64,000 nucleotides of DNA, taken from assembly GCA_049724395.1 (NCBI GenBank), contig JAUGWO010000082.1:62001-126000 (forward strand), in the 5' to 3' direction. Positions 22,616 to 36,700 of this stretch are shown in pieces. Every line of letters begins with the position of its first letter. Positions within the stretch are counted from its first letter, which is position 1. The notes under the pieces are model-generated. The model made no database searches and had not been told where the DNA came from. It saw only the letters and a program-made list of their open reading frames with translations. A program made the position numbers and the translations under genes. The DNA is from Spongospora subterranea f. sp. subterranea (Eukaryota; Endomyxa: Phytomyxea; Phytomyxea; Plasmodiophorida).

Positions 22616-25300
22616 ATGGCGGACTCGATCCGGGTCAGGAGCGAGTCCGATCAGGCCAGTAAAAGCGGGAGCGTGAAAGTCAGTATGGTGGAGGAGGTCT
22701 CAGAAAAGAAGATGGCCCGACATGCACCTCATATCAGTCACCTGTTCCAGCCACCCGATCCAGACAAATCGTGGAATCTGACCAACATGTTCACAAGCAG
22801 GAAGCCGTTTCGCCTCTCGCAATTCAGCTTTGAAGATGAAGACGATGGTAATTCCTCGAATTTGTGAAAGAACACGATTGTGACGCTGTTTTTGGTTAAC
22901 AGAAGACGATAAGGTGAAAGAAGCTGTTTCGGGTGTATTTCATTGGTTCAGGAGGCGCGTGGCAACTGTTGGAATCGTGGTCCTTTCGTTGATCGTCACG
23001 TTCGTCATCTTCGCCGTTGATCCCAACAACGAAATCCGCCCAACAAGTGCCGTTGGACTATGGATGTGGACAGCTCTTCCTGGAATGGTTTCAGCCCCAA
23101 CAATCTCTCGTATATCCCCGATTTGATCGTTCGTTCTCACAGGTGGTGATGGTCTATCTGCTCTGTGGGATCATCGAGAACACCATCCTATGGATCGCTC
23201 GCAAGTCGTTCTCCAATCCGACGTGGATCCTGGTGATCATTTTGCAACAGTTGACCACCTATCTGTATGGATGATAGTTCCCTTCGACCTTGTGCCCAAA
23301 ACACCCATCGCTGACCCACGATCCCACAGGCGATTGATCATGTTCACCGTGGCCCTTGATGGTGGGTCCTGCAGCCGTCGCCCCGATCCTTTCAACAATT
23401 CCTGACCGTTCTCCCTCCAGTTTACCTAATCGATTGGTTCAACACATATAGCGGTAATCCTGAGCGGTTGAACAGAGTTGAGGTCTTCGCGCGAAACTGC
23501 CTCCGATCAGTCTACATTGTGGCGCTATTGATCGTCCTCAGAAACATTTTACTCAATCTGCTCGAATGCTCTTTCACCTTACGATCATTCCAGAAGCAGA
23601 TATACGACATATACAGGAAGGTCGACACATTGCAGCAGTTGTTCTGCCGTTCTGCCCACGAACGCCAGGTATTATGCCCCTGGACCCGTTCATGAGTCAT
23701 CAGACACAATAGTATCTAATTCTGATATAAAGGAGCTATACACAATGTGGAAGAACGATTCCGATCGTAAACAGTTCATGTACAGAGTTAGGGCGGTACG
23801 AGATCACCCATTAAGGCTGAATCTAGAGCAATCCGGGACCAACGAATCCGGTGTGTTTGTTGCTTTTATATCCCGAGAAGTCGCTCCTTCTAAAACCGTT
23901 TGACGACCGACAGAAATGACGATTGTGTTTTCAACAATCGATCTGGTTGAGATCCAGACGGCTAAAGATATGTCCCAAATCGCCGGATTGCTGTTTGATC
24001 AGTTAATGGACATGCGAGAGGACGACAAACAAGTGATTGATTTCAGCCAATGGCGGACGTTCTTCGAAGTAGGTTCATTTCGGCCCTTGTCGTCGCCACC
24101 GTGGTGTTCACGTTGAGAACAGGATGTTAAAGCGGCGAAGGGGGCGTTCGTATCGGTATTCAGCTCTAACCCGGTCGTAATGATGAACCGATCAGCGACG
24201 CGGGAGCAGTTCGTCAACTGCTGGTCGAAGATCGTGAAGCAAAGAACGGGGTTGGTCAATAGGCTATTGGCGGCCAGAAACGTCTTCAATCTCGTCCAAA
24301 ACATCGCTAAATCCGTATTTTGGATTCTAATGTACTGAGCCCGCCGGTTTCTGGTTATTCCACTGAATCATGGCGATTTCGCCTTACAGGACGTTCGTCA
24401 TCGCCACCAACTTCGGGTTTGATATTGCACAAGTCGTGACAGCGGCGTCCGCTTTCGTCATCTCATTCGGTACGAACAACAATCGCGACCTGATATTTTC
24501 TGATTTCTTGCCGATCGTTAGCGTTTGCGACAAGTAAAAGCCTGAGCCGTATTGTGGAATCGGTCATGTTCGGTAAGAGTTTGCCCCGCCGCCGCCGTGG
24601 TTTTTGTGCTAACCATCGCGTGCAGTGTTCGCCTCCCATCCATATCAGGTCAACGATATCGTCAAGATTGTAATGCGGACCCGCGTTTGTGTCGCTTATT
24701 CTGACCTTGAGCGCAGGGTGGACGATGGTGGATCATCGAAAGCATTGGCATTCTAGAAACGAAAGTTCGCGATCCATCGAATCTGGTGACGCGATTCAGC
24801 AACCAATTGCTGGCCGATATGGAGATATCCAACGTGGTCTATTCCCGACAGGCGATCAGCATCATGATCATCACGATCTCGGTCGACACGACCGTCGACA
24901 AGATCGAACAGCTCCGATCGGCTCTGCTCCGCTACACACTCATGAACAGCAACAATTGGAAATCGGGACGAGTGACGATGTTCCAGAACGGAATCACCGA
25001 GAGCAATAACATTGAATTAGAGGTGGGTTTCAGGGAAAGATTGGTGATTTATGGGAGTGGTTGATGAGGGTGTAGATAAGGGTTGAAAGCCATATTGAAT
25101 GGATGGAGCGGGCAGCGTTTCGCGCGGCCGATTTTGCATTGAAGACCTACTTTCGGGAGCAGCTGGCTTTGTTAGGAATGCAATGGCAGAACCCGATACA
25201 GAGGGTGCAGCTGATCAACGGATCGATTCCCGCTGGGACTATGGCTCAGGCCTCAGATATCTCGACATCAACAACGTTCACCAAATCTAAAGAAATTTAA
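22616..25300 (+). CDS. MscS-like mechanosensitive ion channel (MSL type)
   Basis: Predicted tension-gated channel of a cell or organelle membrane, of the plant MSL/fungal Msy class. Residues after the ATG are charged and disordered, ending FRLSQFSFEDEDD; membrane segments follow (VATVGIVVLSLIVTFVIFAV; VVMVYLLCGIIENTILWIA; WILVIILQQLTTYLY; NCLRSVYIVALLIVLRN). A soluble loop leads to the MscS core: TNFGFDIAQVVTAASAFVI, then VFASHPYQVNDIVKI, equivalent to the family's FATHPYDVGDRV. The beta domain and C-terminus follow: GRWWIIESIGILETKV, SVDTTVDKIEQLRSALLRYT, NNWKSGRVTMFQNGITESNN, ending ALKTYFREQLALLGMQW. Introns of about 50-60 nt join these blocks cleanly (for example 'atg' to 'gtg' around 23094/23143 and 'aag att' to 'ggt gga' near 24671/24717). 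No broken frame seen. Confidence 0.85.
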
Positions 25301-25329
25301 GCCCAATTTACTCCAGCCCAATCTAAAAT

Positions 25330-25425
25330 GTGTAAATAAAGGAGGTCCCAGTCTGGTTCAGCCCAATAGTGATGATTATCGCCATGGCCCTCATCTGGTC
25401 GGATTGCTTGCCCGTCCGCATCTCG
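25330..25425. repeat. Dispersed copy of the 28-kb degenerate repeat
   Basis: The stretch with AAATAAAGGAGGTCCCAGTC, then TGGTTCAGCCCAATAGTGAT and TTGCTTGCCCGTCCGC, parallels the units at 28.03-28.47 kb (AATAAACGAGGTCCCCGTTT, GGTTCAACCCAATTTGG, GGGTTGCCCGCTCCCC) in the same order and spacing. It is a diverged single copy 2.8 kb away from the array. Confidence 0.55.
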
Positions 25426-25759
25426 ACAAACCGTGTAACCTGCCACAATGGTCTCAAGTCTGACCTGTATGGAAAACGTATTCCTTTGTCGGGTCTGTCA
25501 GTTCCTGATGGACACCTGGCAGCAATGCCGTGCTGTTCAGAGCACCACGTACTCAAATGCTTCCGACTCTTCGTATCTCAATCGTTGCGACGATTGATGC
25601 AATGCCTAAGGGGCCATTTCCAGAGAGATCAAGCAGTTTTTACAGAGGCTTGGTCCACCCAGAAATGCAGGCACCGGTTGTTCGGTCGAGATTTGTGTAC
25701 AGGCCAGGATCAGTGCACCTTGGCAATTATAAAACCCGCTGTGGATAACCCGAACGTTG

Positions 25760-25870
25760 GATCATTGTTTTGATCAACCCATTGGAGTCATTTATAGAAC
25801 CCCCGTTTAGAGTCATTGCTGATAAAACCCCAGGTTGAGTCGTTGTCGATAGAACTTCCGTTTGAGTCAG
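25760..25870. repeat. Short degenerate tandem repeat (about 31-nt unit)
   Basis: Three or four imperfect units share the pattern 'gat-a-gaacccc-gttt-gagtcattg': ATAGAACCCCCGTTTAGAGT, ATAAAACCCCAGGTTGAGTC and ATAGAACTTCCGTTTGAGTC. No coding potential seen. Confidence 0.5.
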
Positions 25871-25954
25871 TACACGATGTCGAGCGATATACTGGGGACG
25901 GTGCCAGAGTTGCGACAACCTCAGGAACTCATCTACACTATTCGTACCGGCCAA

Positions 25955-26355
25955 ATGCGCCATTGTCGCCTATCAGTTATTTCCCTCGATACTATCTCAA
26001 TGTGTCAAGAAAGTGCCATAACATTGGTATTGCTCGCAATGCGATCCCCAATTACATCCCTTCGACGCAGCCAATGCCAAGGGTAATTGCAATGATGCGG
26101 CATCGATCACAAGTGGAGGCCGTGTCGGAACGATGTCGAACAGAAATGGTCAATGAAGCTGTTAAACATCCCGTGTTGGGGGAAACATTGTTCCGACATG
26201 GCCTCCACTTGTGACCATCATCGCTGTCGCCTCAACCTTAGCACGAATGGGATATAATTCGCGACCGCATTGCGAGCAATGCCAATTTTAGTGCACTTAA
26301 CACACTGAGGAATTATATCAACGTAAATAATTGACAAACGACGGTGGCGCCAAGT
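25955..26355. mobile_element. Fold-back (inverted-repeat) element, MITE-like
   Basis: Two arms of roughly 170 nt face each other around a centre near 26160. Innermost arms 26107-26136 and 26185-26214 (TCACAAGTGGAGGCCGTGTC against its complement) differ at about two of 30 positions; farther out 26022-26062 pairs with 26249-26290 (ATTGCTCGCAATGCG), and outermost GCGCCATTGTCGCC pairs imperfectly with GGCGACG..GGCGCC near 26340. Similarity declines outward. No transposase is encoded, so if mobile it is non-autonomous. It could also be transcribed as a long hairpin RNA. Ends and target duplication not determined. Confidence 0.6.
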
Positions 26356-27670
26356 TAGAAAAGCAAAGAAACGATTGGGGCGAAAAGTGCGAACAAGAAA
26401 GCGAGGGAGGCACTTGGCTCGTCGACACGACCCTCAGAACATTGGCCTTGGGCAGTGATAACTAACAATCAATCGACACAGTACTGCTCCCTCACCTGTT
26501 CCATTCTTGACTTGAAAGTTAAGCGCAGTCAAATACGAATGGTTGATCGATCAATTGATGGAAGCGAAACCAGTCTTGCAATGAAGAATCCAGCCTCAAT
26601 CCGGCCACCGATGCTCTGCAGGCATGCGACGCAACCATTGACAAATACAGAGATTGGGCAGTAAACGATAAGCGTTGCAATAGGACATGTCAACGTCGCA
26701 TCGTGAATCTCCCATCATAGCTGTCGGCCTGCTTCGAATAGCTCCTCGACCAACTGTTCATGGCTTTTAAGATTGAACTTACAAAGTCGGCTAGATCTAG
26801 CGAACGCTTGACCTCTCTACAAAGCATTTTATTCTGAAAAGAGTCCGGATCAGCAATAATTTCTAGTAATCAATATGGTTATACTTTCCGATTCTTTTCC
26901 CATCCTCTGACAGATCCTTTTCTCAAAGCCCATATCAGTCTTTCAATTCAGCGCTGTGGCCAAGTAATCAATACCTTCTGCCGTCGTGTCGAAGTGACCC
27001 GGCAGAATGGATTGCAGACCTTGGCCGGCAACCTGCTCGGTAATTCGGTCTTGCCAGTTGCCATACAAAGGGTGCAACCATAATGGCATATCATATTTAT
27101 TGCCTAACTCTCAATAAGAATGAAAACATCATCGTGGTTGAACCCATTCATGTGCCGTTTCAATGACCCGTTCGAGTCACAATTGATTGCCGATGGCCGT
27201 TCATTTGAACCCAATGCGTTTGACGATACACTATAACGGGACTGGTGAAACGAACCACTGAATCGTCTGTGGTTATTGACTGAAACGTTGATGGGGAAGA
27301 TATCGAGATCACTGTCCATGGTCTTGACAGATATTCGTCACTGACGATCGGGTCTCTCAAGAATGCACTTGCGACTGAGGCGACTGAACACTTTCCTCTA
27401 CCAATTCACAGGGATGTAAACGAGCAAAGCTCATAGATTTTGGACTCTTCAAGGTTCCCATTTCTCGTCATCACAATTTTCTTTGAAAAGTTTTCACTTG
27501 AAACCGTTGCCTCTCCGAACTACTCGCTCGTCTAAACAAGTGAACGAGACTTCTCTTCTCAGACGATGTCCGGTTGAAGGCAATGGGTTGATTACGCAAT
27601 TGCCGTTGCACTTTTAAGAAATTGGGAACGATTGTTTCAACGATTTCGCAGGAAAAGTGACATCAATGGC
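26356..27670. other. Gene-free region
   Basis: About 1.3 kb with only short open frames (none over 72 codons), none of them family-like. The composition is mixed with no strong repeats; it separates the fold-back element from the tandem arrays. Confidence 0.5.
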
Positions 27671-27671
27671 A

Positions 27672-27905
27672 AAAATATTTGTAGGGACTTCAGCTACATT
27701 TGTTCAGCGCTTTCTCAGGTAATATCTGACCCTTTTTAATCCTATCTGACAGAAACGTTTTGCTTAGGAACTTCGGTTACGTTTGTGACGGTCGTTCAGT
27801 GCTTTGCCGGGTAACGACTGAATCTATTCTAATCAGACCTGACAGAAGCGTTTCTATATTTGGGGAAATCGGTTACTCTTGTGTAACGCTTTTCAGAAAA
27901 CATTT
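27672..27905. repeat. Degenerate tandem repeat, unit about 100 nt
   Basis: Two to three imperfect units recur: GGACTTCAGCTACATTTGTT, GGAACTTCGGTTACGTTTGT and GGGGAAATCGGTTACTCTTG, each followed by 'cagcgctttct/cagtgctttgcc' and 'atctgacagaaacg/cctgacagaagcg'. Divergence is high, so the array is old. Confidence 0.5.
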
Positions 27906-28029
27906 TGAACCCGCTATTGCAAAGAAATATTTAAAATTTCCCAATACGTTTATCTGTTCTGAAAAAATGCGATGTAGCAACTCAAGTAATGATGCATCAG
28001 CTCAAGTAATGCGATGTACCGAAAAACCA

Positions 28030-28470
28030 GTGATGCGATGTCCCGTTTGGTCGCCCCAATGGAATATTCCTCTCTCCCTCTAGTAGGATGCGTTGCCCGT
28101 TCCCCTATAGCCATTACAGAAGGTCTTCGCCTATCTGGCAGGGTGCGTTGCCCTTTCCCATAAACGAGGTTCACGTCTGATGCAACCCAATATTGACCGC
28201 CATGGTATATATCCTTCCTCCTCCTCAGTTGACTGGATTGCCTTTCCCCTCGTTTGATTCAACCCATTACGTGATAACGAATATTCCTCTCTCCGTGATA
28301 CCTATAACCGCTTTGGAATGTTCTCCCCCCGCTGGTAGGTGCGTTGCCCGTTTTCCTCTAGTCAATAAACGAGGTCCCCGTTTGGTTCAACCCAATTTGG
28401 CACCTATAATCGCCCTGGAATATTCCGCCTCTCACCTTCAGTCGGGTGGGTTGCCCGCTCCCCTCTGAAC
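28030..28470. repeat. Degenerate tandem array, units about 100-130 nt
   Basis: Units recur with the ordered blocks 'gttgcccgttcccctcta', 'aataaacgaggtccccgtttgg', 'ttcaacccaat', and 'cgctttggaatattcctctctcc'. At least three to four imperfect copies can be followed, ending 200 bp before the mitochondrial HSP70 ATG. A diverged single copy is at 25.33 kb, so the unit is also dispersed. Confidence 0.6.
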
Positions 28471-28499
28471 CCCTCTCGATCTAACGCAGTCAGTAATAA

Positions 28500-31187
<2,688 letters not shown>

Positions 31188-31833
31188 GCATGTCTTTCGA
31201 ATTGTCGGTTTTGATTCATGAGCCAGTCATAAACTCTTCACAGCATTTTTTCTATATTCTGTCTGTGATAACGCGGACTAGTACATAGGCTATCGATTGA
31301 TCATATCTCTGTATTTCATTGCGTTCTAAGAATAAGGCGCAACCCTTTAATTCGCCATACAGTAGAGGCTAACCCATTTCACGATGACGAAATGAGTTCA
31401 TATTTGTAAAATCCTTTCTTCAAGCACGTCTTATGGAGCCACTTTGTGCCGAACTTCTCCAGGGCTTGATGTGAAAGGGGGGAATGTGCTACAAATCGAC
31501 CCCCCTGTCCTGTAACTATGGGTACTCTTTTCCGCTTTAATAAACACTACTCTTTTTTCCTCTCTCTTTTCGTCATCTCCTCTCCCTTCTTCGCTATTCC
31601 GCCCTGGTCACTGTCGACCAAACGGTTCAAAAGTATACAAAAATCCTAAGCGTAACGGCCCGAAATGGACCTACCTTTGACGAACCGGATTTTTGAAAAC
31701 GTGTCGCGATTGTGAACATAAAGATGATCTCAAACTCCGTTCGATGGACCACTCACACAAACGAGCTTGTGTATCGGTTGAAAAGTGAGACTCTGAAAAC
31801 ACCAAAAAACATGAAAGGGCAAAATAAGTTCCA
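31188..31833. other. Region 3' of mitochondrial HSP70, possible LTR relic
   Basis: No gene seen. At about 31468-31480 a purine tract (TGAAAGGGGGGAA) is followed by TGTGCTACAAAT, a pyrimidine-rich stretch and an AATAAA near 31538. This arrangement resembles the polypurine tract and 3' LTR start of an LTR element, but no matching partner was found here, so it is at most an old relic. Confidence 0.25.
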
Positions 31834-31904
31834 GGAACAACTGGTATTCGAAACCAGGACCTGAGGATCTGCAATCCTCCGCTCTGCCACTGAGCTATTG
31901 CTCC
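31834..31904 (-). tRNA. tRNA-Cys (anticodon GCA)
   Basis: A 71-nt cloverleaf without intron: acceptor GGAGCAA/TTGTTCC (one G-T pair), D-arm with AGCTCAGTGGCAGAGC, anticodon stem GAGGA/TCCTC around TTGCAGA, T-arm CTGG/CCAG with TTTCGAATA. It is identical base for base to the copies at 32618 and 33487. Confidence 0.95.
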
Positions 31905-32617
31905 GTTTTAATTCTTCGGAATCGTGATGTCTACACTGATGTGTATGAATGGACGGATTCAAAGCGGGTAGTTTCCGAAAGGAAAAGCGTTGTACCCACT
32001 ATTCTTCAAGTTTCGTGGTCAACCACGATGTTGCAATCACATAGGTGGATTTCATGTTCACTGCAGCCTGACCATTTTCACGAATGATTAGATTATGAGC
32101 TCTATCACGAGTCCTAGTAAACTCACACAATGGAGCAATACTAATTTCGAATTTTTTTGCCCTCACGTTGTTCCTGAAACTTATCTTGCCCTCGACTTTT
32201 TCAATGTAACCGGCGACAAGTGATCGCCTTTTTGATACTCAACAACAAGGACATCAAACATGGTCCTTCCCGAACGGGTCCCGTGTGAAATCCGAACGTA
32301 ATTTTAAAAACAAATTTTCATGGGTGAATCTCAAAAAAGGTTAGCCCTGGGTTGGGAATCCTGATTTCCTGCCTAAAATCCCCGCCAGATCTGCAAAATT
32401 GTCATGTTTCATATTGTACCCCCATTCATTCCGGTATAGCAACATTCAAAACCTGTCAGAATTAATTGGAAAGCATTTTAAACTAAAGCGCTTCTACCAC
32501 GTAAAACCAACAGTCGGACCTACTCAACCTCCATTATAACCTTCTCATCTACTCCGTAATAAATAGCCGACAACCCCTTGTCGTAACGCTATTACTCATC
32601 TGAAAATCATCTATCGT
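31905..32617. other. Spacer between tRNA-Cys copies 1 and 2
   Basis: About 710 bases of AT-rich sequence. It has no supported coding frame and no similarity to the spacer between copies 2 and 3 that I could see. Confidence 0.5.
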
Positions 32618-32688
32618 GGAGCAATAGCTCAGTGGCAGAGCGGAGGATTGCAGATCCTCAGGTCCTGGTTTCGAATACCAGTTGTTCC
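32618..32688 (+). tRNA. tRNA-Cys (anticodon GCA)
   Basis: Second, identical copy in the opposite orientation to its neighbours. It reads GGAGCAATAGCTCAGTGGCA at the 5' end, has the anticodon loop TTGCAGA, and is followed by a short T run (CCTTTATTTTTG) that would end Pol III transcription. Confidence 0.96.
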
Positions 32689-33486
32689 TTTATTTTTGTC
32701 AGCCCAGCGAAGACGGAAATTATATTCCAAAATTTTCATTACGCTCATCTGCAAAATTTTTATTGCTCCTGAGCCGCCAAATTTTTCGAGGGACCACGAA
32801 GTAATTTAAGAACCTGTTTTACCACAGAATATTCAAACATCGGTTGACGAACCAGGATACAAGAGGAACACTATCGCGAATGATTGCACCTCCAGGGGAT
32901 AATGCAGGTGTCACCCCTGCGCCTGTGCCAACGATTAGAGAGATTCTGATCGTACAGACTTGAACATCTGCTCGATGTCATGCGGTAGCAAATGGCATAC
33001 CTCTCTGCAGGTATCTTTAGCATTCTGCAACATAGCAGCATCACATTATTCGTAGGTCAGCGTTCTCCCTAACTTCAGAAGTGCACCATCTCATCAACAG
33101 CGAACCAATTCTCATTTTGTGTCATTAGCGCTGTCCAAGTACCTAATTCCCGGAAAAAGAAGTCCCGGTGACGTGACTATGTTATCCATTTAAGAATCGT
33201 TTCAACTGTCAGAAAGTCAAGAGAATCTGGACACTCGTTGATATCAGCCAACAATACACGGGGGAACGTTCAACAGTAGAAAAGAAAAAGGCTGAGTTTG
33301 TCGGATATGGCGTAACTCCTTGCTAGACATAACCGTCGATTGAGGATTATTACAGAGCGTTCGGCGAAGAACGACAATGCGTCAGTCGGTAGATAATTAT
33401 TTTTTGTAATAAAAAAACCACATGCCTTCCCAATCAATAATCTGATTTGCTACGGTTCGATCAAACATCAGGACAAAAAAATATCA
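32689..33486. other. Spacer between tRNA-Cys copies 2 and 3
   Basis: Nearly 800 bases with no coding frame or RNA gene that I can support. Confidence 0.5.
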
Positions 33487-33557
33487 GGAACAACTGGTAT
33501 TCGAAACCAGGACCTGAGGATCTGCAATCCTCCGCTCTGCCACTGAGCTATTGCTCC
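33487..33557 (-). tRNA. tRNA-Cys (anticodon GCA)
   Basis: Third identical 71-nt copy, transcribed leftward. Its 5' end at 33557 faces the hairpin and the copia fossil, which therefore lie in the region just upstream of a Pol III gene. A poly-A run before the gene on the plus strand (GGACAAAAAAATATC, that is T7 after the 3' end on the minus strand) suits Pol III termination. Confidence 0.96.
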
Positions 33558-33579
33558 AGGATATGAGTGTCAGAAGCAG

Positions 33580-33728
33580 GTACACGAGATTAGAGCGCAA
33601 GAGGAGTGATTGTATCAAGGCCAGCATTCCATATATTTCAACTTCATTGGTTGAATTGAAATATATTTCACCGGAACGCCACGAAGAGCTGAATACAATC
33701 ACTCCTCTTCCGCTCTAGTCTCGTGTAC
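33580..33728. repeat. 149-nt inverted repeat between tRNA-Cys and copia fossil
   Basis: Left arm 33580-33615 (GTACACGAGATTAGAGCG onward) pairs with right arm 33693-33728 (its complement, with two mismatches), and an inner palindrome ATATATTTCAA/TTGAAATATAT continues the stem around a small loop near 33650. The sequence 'aatacaatcactc' of the right arm recurs near 36822 at the far end of the copia fossil, so the arms are probably terminal sequence of that element, one copy inverted. Confidence 0.6.
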
Positions 33729-36700
33729 GTGTTTGTGAAATCAAGAGTCCCACCCCGACTCCGAAGGCTATGGGGAGAGGAAGAAGGGCAAACAACAACA
33801 ACGAACAGGACACCGAGACCAACGACTCGCCAAACCAACAACAACAACGACAGAGGCAATGACTACAATAACGGCAAGTATTACACTTGTCCTTCGCCTA
33901 ATTGATTGTTCACATTGCTGATGTATTACTCTGCTGGCATCAAAGTCATGCCTGCAGTTTTGTCGACCATCTTCATTCTTATCAATCTGGCTTCACAGAC
34001 GATTGATGCATCTGAACGAAGAATGTTGGCTACTTGATCCACACTTGAAGAAACAATATAGGAACAACTGTCCACCAGAGCGTTCTCCATCGAAAGTGCT
34101 TATCTCATCGATAGTGGCGCTAACGTCAAAGGGACAAATAATTTGAACTTACTTCACAATCACAGGTCAGTACAGGACCTGATCATGATCATTTGCAACA
34201 ACGGCGATATATGACCTGCCTACAGACAAGGACCACTGACTCTACAATGCAAACCACCAATTGCTATCCACAATGTATTATTTGTCCCGGGTATTACCAA
34301 GACCTTATTAGTTACGAAATCGTTTACCGCTCAAGGGGTAAGCGTAGTCATTGACGACACGCTTCGTATCAAAGATCGAGATGGAACGGTTATCGCTACG
34401 GCGCACAAGCATAATGACGTCCACTACATTGTAAGTCACATCGTTTAAAAGACAAATGCAACCATCAAATTGGAGCTAGCGCACCGAAGATTCGGCCACG
34501 CATCGAGCGAGAGACTGAAGCATTTGTAAGAATCCACTGAAAGCGTCAAGATCTCACCAAAAGGACGACAGTTCTGCGAAAGCTGTGCCTATGGAAAGCC
34601 ACGGAAGCAACCATTCCCACAGGAACGCCGGACAAAATCAAACTGGGCATTTGAAATAGTTCTTCTGTCCTCCGAGGACCATTCCTGATCCCAAGCAAGA
34701 AAGGATACAGATACTACATTACATTCGACTGCTTATACTCCACCTGGACATGGGTCAAGTTTCTGAAGCACAAGGGCGCTGACGAAGTCTTAAAGGCGAT
34801 GAAAAACTGTTCAATTGCCGGTGCACAAGCAGAGAAGAAACTTCGCCTCACCACCTTGTTAACTGACAATGGATCCATCAACAGATGAGTGCTTTCTTAC
34901 TACATAATAATATTGAACCACCAACGCCCCGGGTCTCACTGTCCTCAACAGAACGGCCAAGCTGAATGGCGTCATCAGACCGTTATGAGCATGACACGCT
35001 GCGCGATGATCGAAGCGAAAGTTGACTACAATTACTAGCCATCCGCCTACGCGTATTCAATGGGCAACCCCATATTAGTTATGGATGAACGTCAATCCTG
35101 ATGTCAAGCATTGAGACCATTCGGAGATGCTCTCTGCATATGCGCACATCGAATCCACAATGCGCGATTCACTTCAACCTACCTCACTAAAACGCTAATT
35201 TTTAGGCTACACACAATACCAGAAAGGCTACATACTGCGACCGTCCAACACCGCTGCGATCATCGTAAGACGAGACGTACAGTTACGAGACGTACAGTTT
35301 GACGAAGAAACTTATCCTGGAATTACGGCAAGAGGCGATGGATATGAATGATGAATCAGATTCATTGACCATCATCGACGATCACGGGTTCAAAATTCAT
35401 CACACTCTGACCCGACTGTCCGAACATTTCCTTGAATGCATTGACGCCGCCAGACGCTCATGAGCGCAAGGATATGGCGTTCACACAAACATAACCATAT
35501 CTGGACACTGGTCGACTGCCAACCCCACGTGAGACCGATTCAGGGGTGGATGGTTTTGACCAAGAAACAGCTCAACGACAACCACCAACCCGAAGCCAAA
35601 GCTCGATATGTTGCAGAGGGATATTCTCAAACATGTGGTATCGACTATCATGAAACCTATTCTTCGGGTAGACCATACATCAGTTCGTTGACTGATATGT
35701 CTCGCGGTCGGCAACACCTGAAAGATATACCATAGAGACTTTACCACAGCTTAGTTCAACGCACCACTAATGATCCCCATTTATGTCCAACAGTCGGAAG
35801 GGCTTTATCAAGCCTCGGGGACGCGAACAAAATGTTCATGCTTAACAAAGCCCTTCACGGCTGAAAGCTGGCCGATAGAGGTTGGCAGACATCATCGCCC
35901 TCGTTGTGTTGCGTTGTCACCGTCTCTAGCTGTGAACGAATACGATCTGTTTGATCAGCTAGCAACCATCCATCAAGGGTTGATGTGACCCTTCCCATTC
36001 CCATTGCGATTACCGCTTCCTCACTGGTTTATTCGATCTGATTTGCAACAATGGATTTCTCAATCCATGAAAGAGCTGTGTATTTTGGATAAGAAATAGG
36101 ACAAGAGAAGAACCATTATCGGAACTTACGTCGATGATTCACTATTAACAGGAAACGACAAGGCCGAGATTGACATCATTTCAACCATTATGGGCCACAA
36201 CTTTAAGATTAAAAACTTAGGTGAACTACAAAGATTTCTCGGATTACAAGCACAATATATAGACAAAAGGATCGTCCTCACACAAACGGATTACACGCTC
36301 TATATCATATCCAAATTTGGGAAGGATAATTGTAACTACAGTTACTTTTACTGCGACACAATGAAATACCTTGGGGCTAATCTTTTGGCAAATCCAGCTT
36401 GCAACAAATCAAACAACAGAATTTGAATATATTGCAGCGTCCGATGCGACGAAGGAAGCCATATGGTTACAAGATCTACTTTATGAACTTGGAAACATTG
36501 CCAAGAAACGCGCGACTTTGCATCAAGATAACCGAGGTGCAATTTTCGTTGAGAAGGGTACCTCTAACAAGTCGCGAACCAAACAGATAGACGTACGACA
36601 TCATCCCATTCGTGAAAGACACGGTAAGGACGGATCAATATTGTATATTGCCCAACCGAGCTCATGATTGCAGATATTCCTCACGAAACCACTCTCACTC

